Counted from the first letter of the stretch, positions 7,744 to 16,714 are shown. The stretch: DNA of 64,000 nucleotides from an uncultured Verrucomicrobiota bacterium (GCA_903907995.1 CAIVQH010000031.1:1-64000), one strand, 5' to 3'. Translations and numbers: made by a program. Notes: generated by a model not told the origin, from the letters alone.

Positions 7744-7805
7744 AATTTGGAAAACAGGAAAGCAGGAATGGAACAGTCGTTTCATGTTTTCCTGCTTTCC
7801 AAATT
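7744..7805. repeat. Short-unit inverted repeat between the cupin genes
   Basis: Left arm (from 7744) reads AATTTGGAAAACAGGAAA followed by GCAGGAA. Right arm (7786-7805) is its reverse complement with one G-T-type mismatch over 18 bases. The arms are built from the unit ACAGGAAAG. The element begins three bases after the stop codon of the upstream cupin gene and could fold in RNA as a long weak hairpin. Confidence 0.75.
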
Positions 7806-7808
7806 AAA

Positions 7809-8219
7809 TCACTCCCCCGGCTTCCGCAGGGAATTCCAAGGCTCCTCGTTGCTGACATCCACCGCGAACGGCCCCTTGAAAACCGCCGGCGACAGCACGG
7901 CGAGAATGACCGCGTCTTTGGCCGTGGGGTTGAAGGTGGCGTGGACGACGCCCTTCGGGATGTAGGCGACCTCGCCGGGCTTCAGCATCCGACGCTCCTG
8001 CTCCACCCATTGCTCGACCTCGCCCTCCAGCACGTAGATGGCTTCTTCGAGCTCCGGGTGCGTATGAAAATTGTGCCCCTCGCCGGCCGGCAGAATGGCG
8101 CGGCAAATCTGGATGTCCCTGGCCCCGCAGACGTCGGCGTGGCAGAGCCAGTAGTTGGTGCGCCCCTTGTAGTCTTCCTTCAGGGCTTCGGCGGTGGTGA
8201 TGAAACGATGCTCGCTCAC
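7809..8219 (-). CDS. Cupin-domain protein (second of two)
   Basis: 136 residues, a one-domain cupin. Metal-ligand motif 1 is HNFHTHPELEEAIYVLEG and motif 2 is IPKGVVHATFNP. It is paralogous to the cupin at 7235-7699: both share the LKPGE-PKG-VH core, a Trp after the Glu-X-Gln and a common ending (SPA to EEPW/EAPW). Residues LCHADVCGARDIQICRA before the barrel suggest substrate or partner contacts. It sits 73 bp downstream of the PEP-hydrolase-family gene. Two divergent cupins in one operon would fit a hetero-complex or two steps on related substrates; this is inference. Confidence 0.83.
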   Translation of the reverse strand: MSEHRFITTAEALKEDYKGRTNYWLCHADVCGARDIQICRAILPAGEGHNFHTHPELEEAIYVLEGEVEQWVEQERRMLKPGEVAYIPKGVVHATFNPTAKDAVILAVLSPAVFKGPFAVDVSNEEPWNSLRKPGE

Positions 8220-8292
8220 AGCGATAAAAAGCGACGGAGCCGCCCGTAAGCCCGTGCTACCGGCTCCCGGAGCAACCGCCCGTCTTCGGAAT

Positions 8293-9183
8293 TCACTTGG
8301 TCTTTTTGCCGAACTTCTTGGCGGCGGGCGCCTTGAGCGACTTGAACTCCTTCGTGAGGTTCGTCAACGAGGCCTCGATGCCCATGCGTTCGAGGCTGGT
8401 GGCGCCAACGAAGCCGACGGCGTCCGTGGCCTTCATCACGCGATCGGCATCCGCCGGCGTGTTGATAGGGCCGCCGTGGCAGAGGAAGAAGATGTCCTTC
8501 CGAACGGTTGAGGCGGCATCGATGATCTCCTGTGTGCGCTTGATGGTGAAATCCCAGCTCTTGACCGCGCTCTTCACGCCGATGCTGCCGCCGACCGTCG
8601 TGCCGACGTGGGCGATGATGGCATCCGCGCCCGCCTTGGCCATCTCGATGGCCTCTTCGGGGGAGCCGACATAGACGATCGAGAAGAGGTCCATGCGGCG
8701 GGCCAGGGCGACCATCTCAAATTCCTTCTTCACGCTCATGCCCGTCTCCTCGAGCACACCCCGGAAATGGCCGTCCACAATGGTGTGCGTGGGAAAGTTG
8801 TTCACGCCGCTGAAGCCCATCTCCTTGACCTGGCCGAGCCAGTGCCACATGCGGCGGCGCGGATCGGTGGCGTGGACGCCGCAGATTACCGGACATTCCT
8901 CGACCACAGGCAGCACCTCGTACTCGCCAATCTCCATGGCGATGGCATTGGCATCGCCGTAGGCCATCATGCCGGCCGTGGAGCCGTGCCCCATCATGCG
9001 GAAGCGGCCGGAGTTGTAGATGATGATCAGGTCGGCCCCGCCCTTCTCAATGAACTTGGCGCTGATGCCCGTGCCCGCGCCGCCCGCGATGATCGCGTCG
9101 CCCTTCCTGATGGTGCTCATCAGGCGGTCGCGAACTTCTTTGCGGGTGTAGGGGTTGCCTTTGCCGGTCCAGGGGTTGGGCAT
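8293..9183 (-). CDS. Phosphoenolpyruvate-hydrolase-family TIM-barrel protein
   Basis: 296 residues from the ATG at 9183 (MPNPWTGKGNPYTRKEV). Features are a start strand IIAGGAGTGISAKFIEKGGA, then DLIIIYNSGRFRMMG, an active-site-like strand CPVICGVHATDPRRRM, IIAHVGTTVGGSIG, and ICHGGP-type FLCHGGPINTP. These match the PEP_hydrolase family (PF09370), relatives of the isocitrate-lyase/PEP-mutase barrels. In many genomes this gene neighbours a Tm-1-like ATP-binding protein; none is present here, and two cupins take that place. A divergently oriented AraC regulator starts 183 bp upstream and is a plausible controller. Confidence 0.82.
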   Translation of the reverse strand: MPNPWTGKGNPYTRKEVRDRLMSTIRKGDAIIAGGAGTGISAKFIEKGGADLIIIYNSGRFRMMGHGSTAGMMAYGDANAIAMEIGEYEVLPVVEECPVICGVHATDPRRRMWHWLGQVKEMGFSGVNNFPTHTIVDGHFRGVLEETGMSVKKEFEMVALARRMDLFSIVYVGSPEEAIEMAKAGADAIIAHVGTTVGGSIGVKSAVKSWDFTIKRTQEIIDAASTVRKDIFFLCHGGPINTPADADRVMKATDAVGFVGATSLERMGIEASLTNLTKEFKSLKAPAAKKFGKKTK

Positions 9184-9365
9184 GGTAAAATCAGTTACAA
9201 ATTGCGTTTTTCTCGGTGCGAGTGAACGCGCTTTGTATGGCAAGCGTCTTCCCGCGGCAATGCCCCAAATGCACTGCGCAATGCCGGAGAACAACGATGA
9301 CAGGCGCGGGGGAAACGGGTGTAGTTCCGTAACCGCCGCCGTCGAAGCGCAGTCAGTCTCACCGC

Positions 9366-10205
9366 ATGAAGCACCCGGAACTCGTCGAAACGCACCTCGT
9401 GGGTCCCCAGACCCACGAGCAGATCGTGCGCGCGGCGGAGTGCCCTGCCCTCGGCCCGCACGGCATCGCGCATGTGGGCGTGGCGGATGCCGCGGCGCCG
9501 TACACGATGGTGCGGACGGACCTGCCCGGCTCGTACTTCCTGGCGTGCTTCACTGGCGAGGGCCGCATCCTGCTCGATGGCCGCTGGCAACGCTGCGTCG
9601 CCGGCACCGCCTGCCTCGCCCCGCCGCACGTCCTGCATGCGTTTCACGCCGTGCCGGGCAAGCGCTGGGGTTTTGTCTGGGTGCGCTATGCCTCGGAGGC
9701 CGGTCACGGCCCGCTGATCAATTCCTCGGCCCCGGTGCTCGCAAAATTCCCGGTCGAGCCGGTGCGGGCCGCCGTCGAGGGGCTTTACCAGGAGCAGGCG
9801 GCCGGGGCGCAGCCGGCGGCGCTGCATCATTGGGTGGAGCTGGTCCATGGCTACGTCACGCGCTTTGCCCAGCCCTGGCATGTGGAGGACCGCCTTGCGA
9901 AGCTGTGGGAAAACGTCGCGGCGAATCCCGGCGCGCCGTGGTCGCTCGGCGAGCTCGCCCAAAGCGCCCATTGCTCCGGCGAACACCTGCGCCGGCTGTG
10001 CCGCCGGCAGCCGGGCCGCACCCCGATGCAGCAGGTGACCTACCTCCGCCTGCGTCACGCCGCCAAGCTGCTCACGGAATCCGACGACAAGCTGGAGGTC
10101 ATTGCCACGGCGGTGGGCTACGCCAACCCGTTCGTCTTCTCGAACACCTTCAAGAAGTGGACCGGCTGGCGGCCCAGCGAATACCGCGCCCGGAAGGCCG
10201 GATAA
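9366..10205 (+). CDS. AraC family transcriptional regulator
   Basis: 279 residues. The N-terminal half is a cupin-like ligand-sensing domain (TGEGRILLDGRWQRCVAGTA, then LAPPHVLHAFHA). The C-terminal AraC DNA-binding domain has two helix-turn-helix units: WSLGELAQSAHCSGEHLRRL and AVGYANPFVFSNTFKKWTGW, ending in RPSEYRARKAG. It is divergent from the PEP-hydrolase/cupin operon, with a 183-bp shared promoter region, so it probably activates that operon in response to the substrate; no binding site is evident to me. Confidence 0.87.
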   Translation: MKHPELVETHLVGPQTHEQIVRAAECPALGPHGIAHVGVADAAAPYTMVRTDLPGSYFLACFTGEGRILLDGRWQRCVAGTACLAPPHVLHAFHAVPGKRWGFVWVRYASEAGHGPLINSSAPVLAKFPVEPVRAAVEGLYQEQAAGAQPAALHHWVELVHGYVTRFAQPWHVEDRLAKLWENVAANPGAPWSLGELAQSAHCSGEHLRRLCRRQPGRTPMQQVTYLRLRHAAKLLTESDDKLEVIATAVGYANPFVFSNTFKKWTGWRPSEYRARKAG

Positions 10206-10278
10206 ACGCCGGGAACCGGCTGGCCGTCATCGTTGATATCAGATATCAGATCTTGGCTTCGGCCTTGTAGTGACGTAG

Positions 10279-11856
10279 GTGATTGGCGCATCCTTAGGGG
10301 AAGCATACTTGCCGATGCCCCTGGTAGATCCCCTGCTTGACTCTGGAGCGCCCCGTGAAACGGACATTTCCGATGCCGTAAACGGCTTCTCACCGCGCCC
10401 TGACGAAGTTGCCGTGCCGGGCTTGGCCGCGGAACTGGCCCTGCCGCTGGTTGTCGATCTGGATGGCACCCTCGTGGTCACGGACACCCTGCATGAGTCG
10501 CTCTTGCTCGCGGCCGGCAGGCATCCGTTCCGGCTCGCCGCCTTGCTGCCGCACGCGCTGGGAAACCGGGCCGCCTTCAAGCGCCGCCTGCTCGCCCTGG
10601 CCCGTCCGAATCCCGAGCTGTTGCGGTATGACGAACGCGTCCTGGAACTGCTGCGGCAGGAGGCCGGCCGCGGTCGCCGGCTGATCCTGGCGACGGGCGC
10701 GGACGAGGGCATCGCCCGGGCCGTGGCCGCCCATCTCGACCGGTTTTGCGAAGTCTTCGCGAGCGATGGCACCACCAATCTGACCGGGTTGAAAAAGGCC
10801 GGAAGATTGGACGCCGAACTGGGCCGGGGCCGGTGGCTTTACGCCGGCAACTCACGGCAGGACCTGCACGTCTGGTCCGCGTCGGCGGGAGCTGTGGTGG
10901 TGAACGGCGGCAACGGGCTGGCCGAGGCAGTGCGGGCCAGCTCAATCCCAGTCCTAGGGGAGCTGCCACCGGTTAAGGCCGGGCGTAAGGACTGGTTGCG
11001 CCTGCTGCGGTTGCACCAATGGAGCAAGAATCTCCTGACCCTTGTGCCGCTGATCTTGGCCCACAGGTTTGCCGACTTGGCGCTCTGGAAGCAGGCGCTG
11101 CTGGGACTGCTGGCATTCGGCTGCGCCGCTTCCGCCACCTACATTCTCAACGATCTGCTGGATATCGAGGCCGACCGGCGGCATCCCCAGAAACGCCACC
11201 GGCCCCTCGCTTCCGGACGGGTGGTGATCAAGACCGGCATCGGCCTCATGGTCCTGCTGGCTCTGGCAAGCGCTCTCCTGATGCTGCCGCTGCCCGTCCT
11301 GGCGCGCTGGGCGCTCCTGGCTTACGTCATTGTCACCACGGCCTATTCGGTCCGGCTCAAAACCCTCCTGAGCCTGGACGTGGTCACTCTGGCCATGTGC
11401 TATGTGCTCCGGCTGGTGTTCGGCAGCTTCGCCACCGGGATTCCCCTGTCGGTCTGGACCCTGGCTTCGGCGGGCTTCTTCTTCACCTCACTGGCCTTTG
11501 CCAAAAGGCTGATCGAACTGCGCAGCCATTCCGTGGTGGAAAGTCCAGGGGACAGGAAACGCCGGGCCTACCAGTCCGACGACATCGTCCAGGTCGGGGC
11601 CCAGGCGGCGGCGAGCGGTTTCCTCTCGGTTTTCGTGGTGGCGCTCTATATCAACAGCGCCGAGGTCCGGCTGCTTTACACGCACCCGGACCTGCTCTGG
11701 CTGCTGTGTCCCGTGCTCATCTGGTGGCTCAGCCGGCTCCTCATCCTGGCGAACCGGGCGACCATCGCGCACGACCCGGTTGCGTTCGCACTGAAGGACC
11801 GGGGGAGTTGGTGCACCCTCGCGCTGCTGGTGACGGTGCTCCTTGCCGCCAAGTGA
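10279..11856 (+). CDS. HAD phosphatase-UbiA prenyltransferase fusion protein
   Basis: 525 residues from a GTG at 10279; an ATG at 10315 is the alternative. The N-terminal domain (about 45-220) is a HAD-superfamily hydrolase with LPLVVDLDGTLV (nucleophile Asp), LILATGADEG and a lysine in LKKAG. The C-terminal domain (about 235-525) is a polytopic UbiA prenyltransferase with the Mg-diphosphate motif NDLLDIEADR and the typical RLHQWSKNLL entry. This pairing resembles decaprenyl-phosphate phosphoribosyltransferase-like enzymes linked to cell-envelope glycan synthesis, where the HAD domain would remove a phosphate. The next gene, a membrane glycosyltransferase, overlaps by four bases, supporting a polyprenyl-phosphate-sugar pathway. 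Confidence 0.85.
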   Translation: MIGASLGEAYLPMPLVDPLLDSGAPRETDISDAVNGFSPRPDEVAVPGLAAELALPLVVDLDGTLVVTDTLHESLLLAAGRHPFRLAALLPHALGNRAAFKRRLLALARPNPELLRYDERVLELLRQEAGRGRRLILATGADEGIARAVAAHLDRFCEVFASDGTTNLTGLKKAGRLDAELGRGRWLYAGNSRQDLHVWSASAGAVVVNGGNGLAEAVRASSIPVLGELPPVKAGRKDWLRLLRLHQWSKNLLTLVPLILAHRFADLALWKQALLGLLAFGCAASATYILNDLLDIEADRRHPQKRHRPLASGRVVIKTGIGLMVLLALASALLMLPLPVLARWALLAYVIVTTAYSVRLKTLLSLDVVTLAMCYVLRLVFGSFATGIPLSVWTLASAGFFFTSLAFAKRLIELRSHSVVESPGDRKRRAYQSDDIVQVGAQAAASGFLSVFVVALYINSAEVRLLYTHPDLLWLLCPVLIWWLSRLLILANRATIAHDPVAFALKDRGSWCTLALLVTVLLAAK

Positions 11857-13412
11857 ACCCTGCCCGGCATACGCATCCTTCCCCCGACAGCATGGTCGTC
11901 GGGCGGGGTCGCCTCGTCCGGGAGTTCAGCCGGGTCGTCCTGGGTTTTCTGGCCCTGTTTCTCTTCACCAACTCGGGTTTCGACACCTCTGAGGGCATGT
12001 ATCATTACCCGCTGGCGGTGCGGTTTGTCCGGGAAGGCACGATCGCCCAGCCGGAAAGCTGGGGTGAGCATTATCTCTTCAAGGAGGCGCCAAACGGGCG
12101 CCGCTATTGTGTCCACGAGGCCGGCAACGTGCTGTTCGCCATCCCGGCGGCGGCGATCCAGGTGGCGCTGGAGAAACTGGCCGGCGCGCGGCTGGCCCCG
12201 GAGCGCAGCAAGCAGTTGGAGGGGTTTATCGCCGCCACCCTGCCCGGCTTCTACCAGGCGATCTGCGCCGGCTTTTTTTACATGATGCTGCGGACGGTGT
12301 TCGGACAGCCGGTGCGCCGGGCCTTCGTGGCCACGCTGGCGATGGCCCTTGCCACCTTCTTCTGGACGTACTCCCGGATGCTCTTCGACGGGGTGCTGGC
12401 CGGGATGTTCCTGACGGGCGCCTTCTGGCTGCTATTCCTGCACGGCCGCACCGGGAGCCTCACCGTGCTCGCGCTGTCCGGGGTCTGCCTGGGCTGCGGC
12501 ATCATCACCCGCATCACGCTCGTGCTGGGCCTGGCAGCAACAGGAATTTATCTCTGGCAGATCAGTCGGCCCGACTATCGCTTGCTGCTCCGCCGCTGCG
12601 TCGTGTATGGCCTGGCCCTGGCCCCGTTCCTGGTCTGGCAGCTGGCCTACAACCGCCTCCGCACCGGGAGCCCGTTTTCCCTGCCCGCCGCCGGCTATGA
12701 AAACAATGCCCTGACCGGCTCGTTGCTGACCGGGCTGACGGGGCTGCTCTTCAGCCCGGGCAAGAGCATTTTCATCTATGTGCCGGTGTTTGCGCTTTCC
12801 CTGCTGGCCCTGCCGGCGGCGTTCCGCCGCTTTCCGCGCGAGATGATCGCGACGGGCGTGCTCATCGGCTGCTGGTTCGGCCTGCACGCCAAGCTGGCCT
12901 CTTGGTATGGCGCCTGGGGGTGGGGTCCGCGTCATTTCGTGACCATCACGCCCCTGCTCGCGCTGCCCTGGGCCGCCAGCCTTGGCCAATCTTTGCGCTT
13001 CATCCCCCGCTGGCTCACCTGGTCAGCCCTAAGCCTGGGGGTTGTTCTGGAGGCGTGCTCCATCATGGGAAACTGGCTCTATCGGCTGAGCTGGCTGAGC
13101 CTGCGGAGCAAGGATCCCATCGCCTCACCGCTCACCTCCCAGCCGGTCGACATGATTTTCGGGGCCTGGGAAAATGCCATCCACATGTTGGGAATTCGCC
13201 CCGCCCCTGTGATACCCGCCGCCTCCGCCCTGAACCAGTACGCCTCCACGACCGTGAACATCTGGCTGAACACGATGACGCATATGGGCCTCCCCTTGCC
13301 CGTCGCGATGGCCATCGGGGCCGCCTTGCTGGGTACGGTGGCGGTGTGCTGGTGGCCGATGCTGCGAACCGGGCCCGTGGCCAAGGGGACTCTTCCTCCC
13401 GCCTCCGCCTGA
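11853..13412 (+). CDS. Polytopic glycosyltransferase-like membrane protein (PMT/ArnT type)
   Basis: 519 residues from a GTG at 11853 whose GTGA overlaps the stop of the HAD-UbiA gene; an in-frame ATG at 11892 is the alternative. The protein has about 10-12 hydrophobic helices. An early loop, TNSGFDTSEGMYHYPLAVRF, resembles the first periplasmic loop of GT39/GT83-like enzymes, where an Asp/Glu pair holds the catalytic metal. LASWYGAWGWGPRHF is a conserved-looking aromatic loop also seen in this superfamily. It would transfer a sugar from a polyprenyl-phosphate carrier on the outer face of the inner membrane; the UbiA partner could build that carrier. Acceptor unknown. Confidence 0.7.
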   Translation: MNPARHTHPSPDSMVVGRGRLVREFSRVVLGFLALFLFTNSGFDTSEGMYHYPLAVRFVREGTIAQPESWGEHYLFKEAPNGRRYCVHEAGNVLFAIPAAAIQVALEKLAGARLAPERSKQLEGFIAATLPGFYQAICAGFFYMMLRTVFGQPVRRAFVATLAMALATFFWTYSRMLFDGVLAGMFLTGAFWLLFLHGRTGSLTVLALSGVCLGCGIITRITLVLGLAATGIYLWQISRPDYRLLLRRCVVYGLALAPFLVWQLAYNRLRTGSPFSLPAAGYENNALTGSLLTGLTGLLFSPGKSIFIYVPVFALSLLALPAAFRRFPREMIATGVLIGCWFGLHAKLASWYGAWGWGPRHFVTITPLLALPWAASLGQSLRFIPRWLTWSALSLGVVLEACSIMGNWLYRLSWLSLRSKDPIASPLTSQPVDMIFGAWENAIHMLGIRPAPVIPAASALNQYASTTVNIWLNTMTHMGLPLPVAMAIGAALLGTVAVCWWPMLRTGPVAKGTLPPASA

Positions 13413-13481
13413 ACGGCGCAAACCATTCCAGCCCGCCAAATCCCGCGCGCAAGACGTCCGCATGATGGCCGCTGATCGCGC

Positions 13482-15401
13482 TTACTTCGCGTTCGCCTGC
13501 TGCTTGGGTGGCTCGGACTTCAGCAGCTCATCCAGATTGTAGTGCGTGTAACGGGTGTGGCTGGCGGGGTTCACCGAGTCGGAGTTGGCCACCCAGAAAT
13601 CCAGCGTGTCGGGCTCGAAGAGCACGGAGTGGATGTTGGACTTCATGCACACGGGACGGGTCATCAGGTCGCGCGCGGAATTGGCGTCGAACTGCCCCGC
13701 TCTGGCCTGCACGCGCCGGGCCAGCTCCTCGTAGCGGTCGCCGGCGGACATCAGCACGGCGTCCTTGATGGCGTGCGGCAGGCGCGGGTGCGCCTGGCCG
13801 GTGTGGATGACCTCGAAGGTGGTCGGCGTCGCCGCGATGCCCACGGCGGTGTGCGCGTTGCCATCGCTGATGACGTAGTAGTATTCACAGGTGCGCGGGG
13901 CGTGGCGCATGATCGCGACGGCCTCATCCAGTGTGGACGCCTTTTCCATCACCTCGCGGATGAGCTGGGCCATGGGCTTACCATCCCACTTGCCCTCGCC
14001 GCGGCCGCCCATCTCACCGATGGAAATGTGTTTCGCATTCATCGCGGTGACGCTGCCGACAAAGCCGGCGTAGCTGATGTCCACCCAGGCATTGCCCTGA
14101 TCGGGCTGGAAGACGATCACCACCGCGTTGTTCTCCAGGCCGATGCCACGCATGTAGTCCAGGATGCGCCCATGATACATGTGGCCGTCCTTGGTGCTGC
14201 TGCCGAGCACGCAGAAACCGGAGCAGTGAAAAAGCTCGGGGAAGAAATTCGCCAGGCGCATCTCCTCGGGATCGAGCTTGGCAGCGAGCGCGATGGCATC
14301 CATTTCGCGCGTGTAGCGCGGGTCCACGAACTTGCTGATGCGGGCCTGGCATTCCTCCACTTCGCCGAAGAACCAGCGGCCCTTCTCGAAGCTACTGCCC
14401 ACGCCGACGCCGTAAACCACCCGGTTCACGAGATCACGAATCTCCTGCCGCAGCAGGGTGCCGTGCTGCTCGCCCATTTCCTCGGGCGTACCCTTGAGGA
14501 AAAGCACGCGCGTACCGTCCTGCAATTCCAGCCGGCCCTGGCCGTGGGTGGCGACCAGGCGCTTCTCGCCCGTGGCCGGCCCCAGCGGCTCCACCTGGGT
14601 CGTGAGCACCTCGAAGGCCGCCGGAAGGAACTTCTTCAGGTGCGAAAGGGCGACGCGCTCGACCTTGGCTCCGGCGGGTGCGGGAATCTTCCACTGCGCC
14701 GCCGGCAGGGCTGTGCCCACGTGCAGTTGGTGCAACGCCACGGTCGCCTTCACGCCATCCGCGCCGGCGTAGCCGATCCGCACGGGCAGCGAATCGGTTT
14801 CCCGCAGCCACAGTGTGAGTCTGAAGTCGGGAATTTGAAACAGCGACCGCGTCCCCAGCAGGGGCGTGCCGCGAATGACGTGGCATTTGGCACCCTCAAC
14901 TTCGGCATCCGGCAGCGAGTCGCATTTGCAAACGAAGACAAAAGGCAGCAGGGCCAGTTGCTCTGGCGGCAGCGGCAGCGCGATCGGATCCAGCCGCGAA
15001 GTGTCGAGGCTGTCCGCCCGCGTGGCATATTTCTTCACGCCCGGCGCGCCGATGAGGCCGAAGCTTTTCGACGGCTCCCAGATCCACAGCTCCTGCCCGT
15101 CACGGCCAAGCTGAAACGCCTCCTTTTCGACCATCCCCGACAGCCTGAGGCGGTCCGGCGCCTGAAAGGCGACGTCCAGCTTCTGACCGAGCAGTTCCTT
15201 GGGCAACCCCTGCCCTTCTACGAGTTCCAGCGTGGTGACCAGAGCCTTCGGATAGCTCGTAGGATTGAACAGGGCCACGACCTTGCCCAAGGCGGTCGCG
15301 AAGCGCTGCTGGGCGACATCCGCCGTCGGCGAGCCCGCAGTTTGGGCGGCCACCTGCCAGGCCAGCGTGAGAACAAGAAGGAATTGGGCGAGCGGCTTCA
15401 T
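13482..15401 (-). CDS. Exported DUF2092-like plus C45-type autoproteolytic hydrolase fusion
   Basis: 639 residues from the ATG at 15401; an in-frame ATG at 15419 also fits. A signal peptide (MKPLAQFLLVLTLAWQVAAQ) leads into a domain of about 270 residues resembling DUF2092 periplasmic proteins (LDVAFQAPDRLRLSG, then LWLRETDSLPVRIGY and a WKIPAPAGAK end). From about residue 300 a C45/acyl-CoA:6-aminopenicillanate acyltransferase-like Ntn-hydrolase fold follows: LFLKGTPEEMGEQHGTLL, the likely nucleophile in CSGFCVLG, GRILDYMRG, and a C-terminal NSARDLMTRPVCM segment. The enzyme would act outside the cytoplasm on an amide bond. The fusion of a lipoprotein-carrier-like sensor domain with a hydrolase is unusual in my experience. 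It is transcribed away from the aldolase gene. Confidence 0.75.
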   Translation of the reverse strand: MKPLAQFLLVLTLAWQVAAQTAGSPTADVAQQRFATALGKVVALFNPTSYPKALVTTLELVEGQGLPKELLGQKLDVAFQAPDRLRLSGMVEKEAFQLGRDGQELWIWEPSKSFGLIGAPGVKKYATRADSLDTSRLDPIALPLPPEQLALLPFVFVCKCDSLPDAEVEGAKCHVIRGTPLLGTRSLFQIPDFRLTLWLRETDSLPVRIGYAGADGVKATVALHQLHVGTALPAAQWKIPAPAGAKVERVALSHLKKFLPAAFEVLTTQVEPLGPATGEKRLVATHGQGRLELQDGTRVLFLKGTPEEMGEQHGTLLRQEIRDLVNRVVYGVGVGSSFEKGRWFFGEVEECQARISKFVDPRYTREMDAIALAAKLDPEEMRLANFFPELFHCSGFCVLGSSTKDGHMYHGRILDYMRGIGLENNAVVIVFQPDQGNAWVDISYAGFVGSVTAMNAKHISIGEMGGRGEGKWDGKPMAQLIREVMEKASTLDEAVAIMRHAPRTCEYYYVISDGNAHTAVGIAATPTTFEVIHTGQAHPRLPHAIKDAVLMSAGDRYEELARRVQARAGQFDANSARDLMTRPVCMKSNIHSVLFEPDTLDFWVANSDSVNPASHTRYTHYNLDELLKSEPPKQQANAK

Positions 15402-15463
15402 GGAGGAAAAGATGGTCATGGCCAGAAGACCATGACCGCCGTGACATTCAAGGCTGGGAAATA

Positions 15464-15569
15464 GGGAACCGCGAATGGCGAACGACGAACAGCGAGGTCC
15501 CGGTGATATCCACAGCTCACACCTGCTAACCACACCGCGCGGTTCGCCGTTCGCTGTTTCTTCAGTTTC
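15464..15569. repeat. Short-unit inverted repeat upstream of C45 gene and aldolase
   Basis: Left arm 15464-15495 is made of repeated CGAACG/CGAACA-like units (GAACCGCGAATGGCGAACGA). Right arm (about 15536-15560) is the complement in reverse (GCGCGGTTCGCCGTTCGCTG). About 40 bp separate them. The element occupies the divergent intergenic space. Confidence 0.7.
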
Positions 15570-15678
15570 CCCGGTGTCCTCAGCCGCCAGAAAAAACCGT
15601 TCCCATCCGCAAATCGGTCGCTTAGCGTTCCCGCTCGTCCGGCTCACGCCGCATTGAACCAGAACCCGTTACCGTTTT

Positions 15679-16644
15679 ATGCCACTGACACATACTCGCG
15701 ACCTGTTTGCGAAGGCCCTGAAGGGCAAATACGCCCTCGGCGCTTTCAACGTGAACAACATGGAGCTGCTCCAGGCGATCATTGAAGCCTGCGAAGAGGA
15801 GAAGGCACCCGTGATGCTGCAGATCTCCAAGGGAGCCCGCGACTACGCCAACCCGGTCTATCTCCGGAAGCTCATCGAGGCCGCCGTCAGCCTCTCGACC
15901 ATCCCCATCGCGGTCCATCTCGATCACGGCGACAGCTTCGAGCTGTGCAAGCAGTGCATCGACGAGGGCTTCACCAGCGTGATGATCGACGCCTCGCACG
16001 ATCCTTTCGAAAAGAACGTCGAGGTCTGCCGCAAGGTCGTGGAATACGCGCACAAGCACAACTGCGTCGTCGAGGGCGAGCTCGGCATGCTCGTCGGCGC
16101 GCAGCACGATGACGGCGAAGAGGGCGGCGCCTACTCCAAGGGTGGCGCTTACACCCACCCCGACGAGGCCGTCGAGTTTGTGAAGCAGTCCGGTGTGGAT
16201 TCCCTCGCCGTCGCCATCGGCAACAGCCACGGCGCCTACAAGTTCAAGGGCGAACAGCACCTCGACCTCGAGCGCCTCAAGGCGATCAAGAAGGCGCTGC
16301 TCGACGCCGGCATGGGTGACTACCCGCTGGTGCTCCACGGCGCCTCCTCCGTGCCCAAGGACCTGGTGCTGGAGATCAACAAGTACGGCGGCACGATGGG
16401 CGAGGAAACCGCCGGCGTGCCCGAGGCCGACATTGAAATCGCCCGCCGCGTGGGTTGCACCAAGGTGAACATCGACACCGACCTCCGCCTCGCGATGACG
16501 GCGGCGATCCGCAAGGTGTTCTCCGAGAAGCCGAAGGAATTTGATCCGCGCAAGTACCTCGCCCCGGCCCGCGCCAAGGTGAAGGAGCTCGTCCGCCACA
16601 AGGTGCGCAACGTGCTCTGCTGCTCCGGTCACGCGTTTGACTGA
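15679..16644 (+). CDS. fba: Class II fructose-bisphosphate aldolase
   Basis: 321 residues. It matches the zinc-dependent class II aldolase family: ALGAFNVNNMELLQAIIEA at the start, the zinc motif HLDHGDSFE, SVMIDASHDPFEKN, EGELGMLVG, a second metal His in NSHGAYKF, LHGASSV, and KVNIDTDLRLA near the C-terminus. It cleaves or forms fructose-1,6-bisphosphate in glycolysis and gluconeogenesis in the cytoplasm. Length fits the family. A strong terminator follows at 16675-16704, so it appears to be a single-gene transcript. Confidence 0.93.
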   Translation: MPLTHTRDLFAKALKGKYALGAFNVNNMELLQAIIEACEEEKAPVMLQISKGARDYANPVYLRKLIEAAVSLSTIPIAVHLDHGDSFELCKQCIDEGFTSVMIDASHDPFEKNVEVCRKVVEYAHKHNCVVEGELGMLVGAQHDDGEEGGAYSKGGAYTHPDEAVEFVKQSGVDSLAVAIGNSHGAYKFKGEQHLDLERLKAIKKALLDAGMGDYPLVLHGASSVPKDLVLEINKYGGTMGEETAGVPEADIEIARRVGCTKVNIDTDLRLAMTAAIRKVFSEKPKEFDPRKYLAPARAKVKELVRHKVRNVLCCSGHAFD

Positions 16645-16674
16645 GCCGCGGCGCAACCAGCGTTTTTCCAGACG

Positions 16675-16704
16675 GGGCCGGAAGGGAACTTCCGGCCCTT
16701 TTTT
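16675..16704 (+). terminator. Rho-independent terminator after fba
   Basis: Perfect ten-base stem GGGCCGGAAG (16675-16684) with CTTCCGGCCC (16689-16698), a four-base loop, then six T. Confidence 0.93.
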
Positions 16705-16714
16705 CTTTTTGAGC

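Noticed and set aside
11019-11852. Long in-frame 5' extension of the PMT-type glycosyltransferase
   Set aside because: It overlaps the UbiA domain coding sequence in another frame; the GTG at 11853 with a four-base overlap is the sensible start.
13542-15464. 640-codon plus-strand open frame opposite the C45 hydrolase gene
   Set aside because: It is antisense to a well-supported exported hydrolase and shows no recognisable motif.
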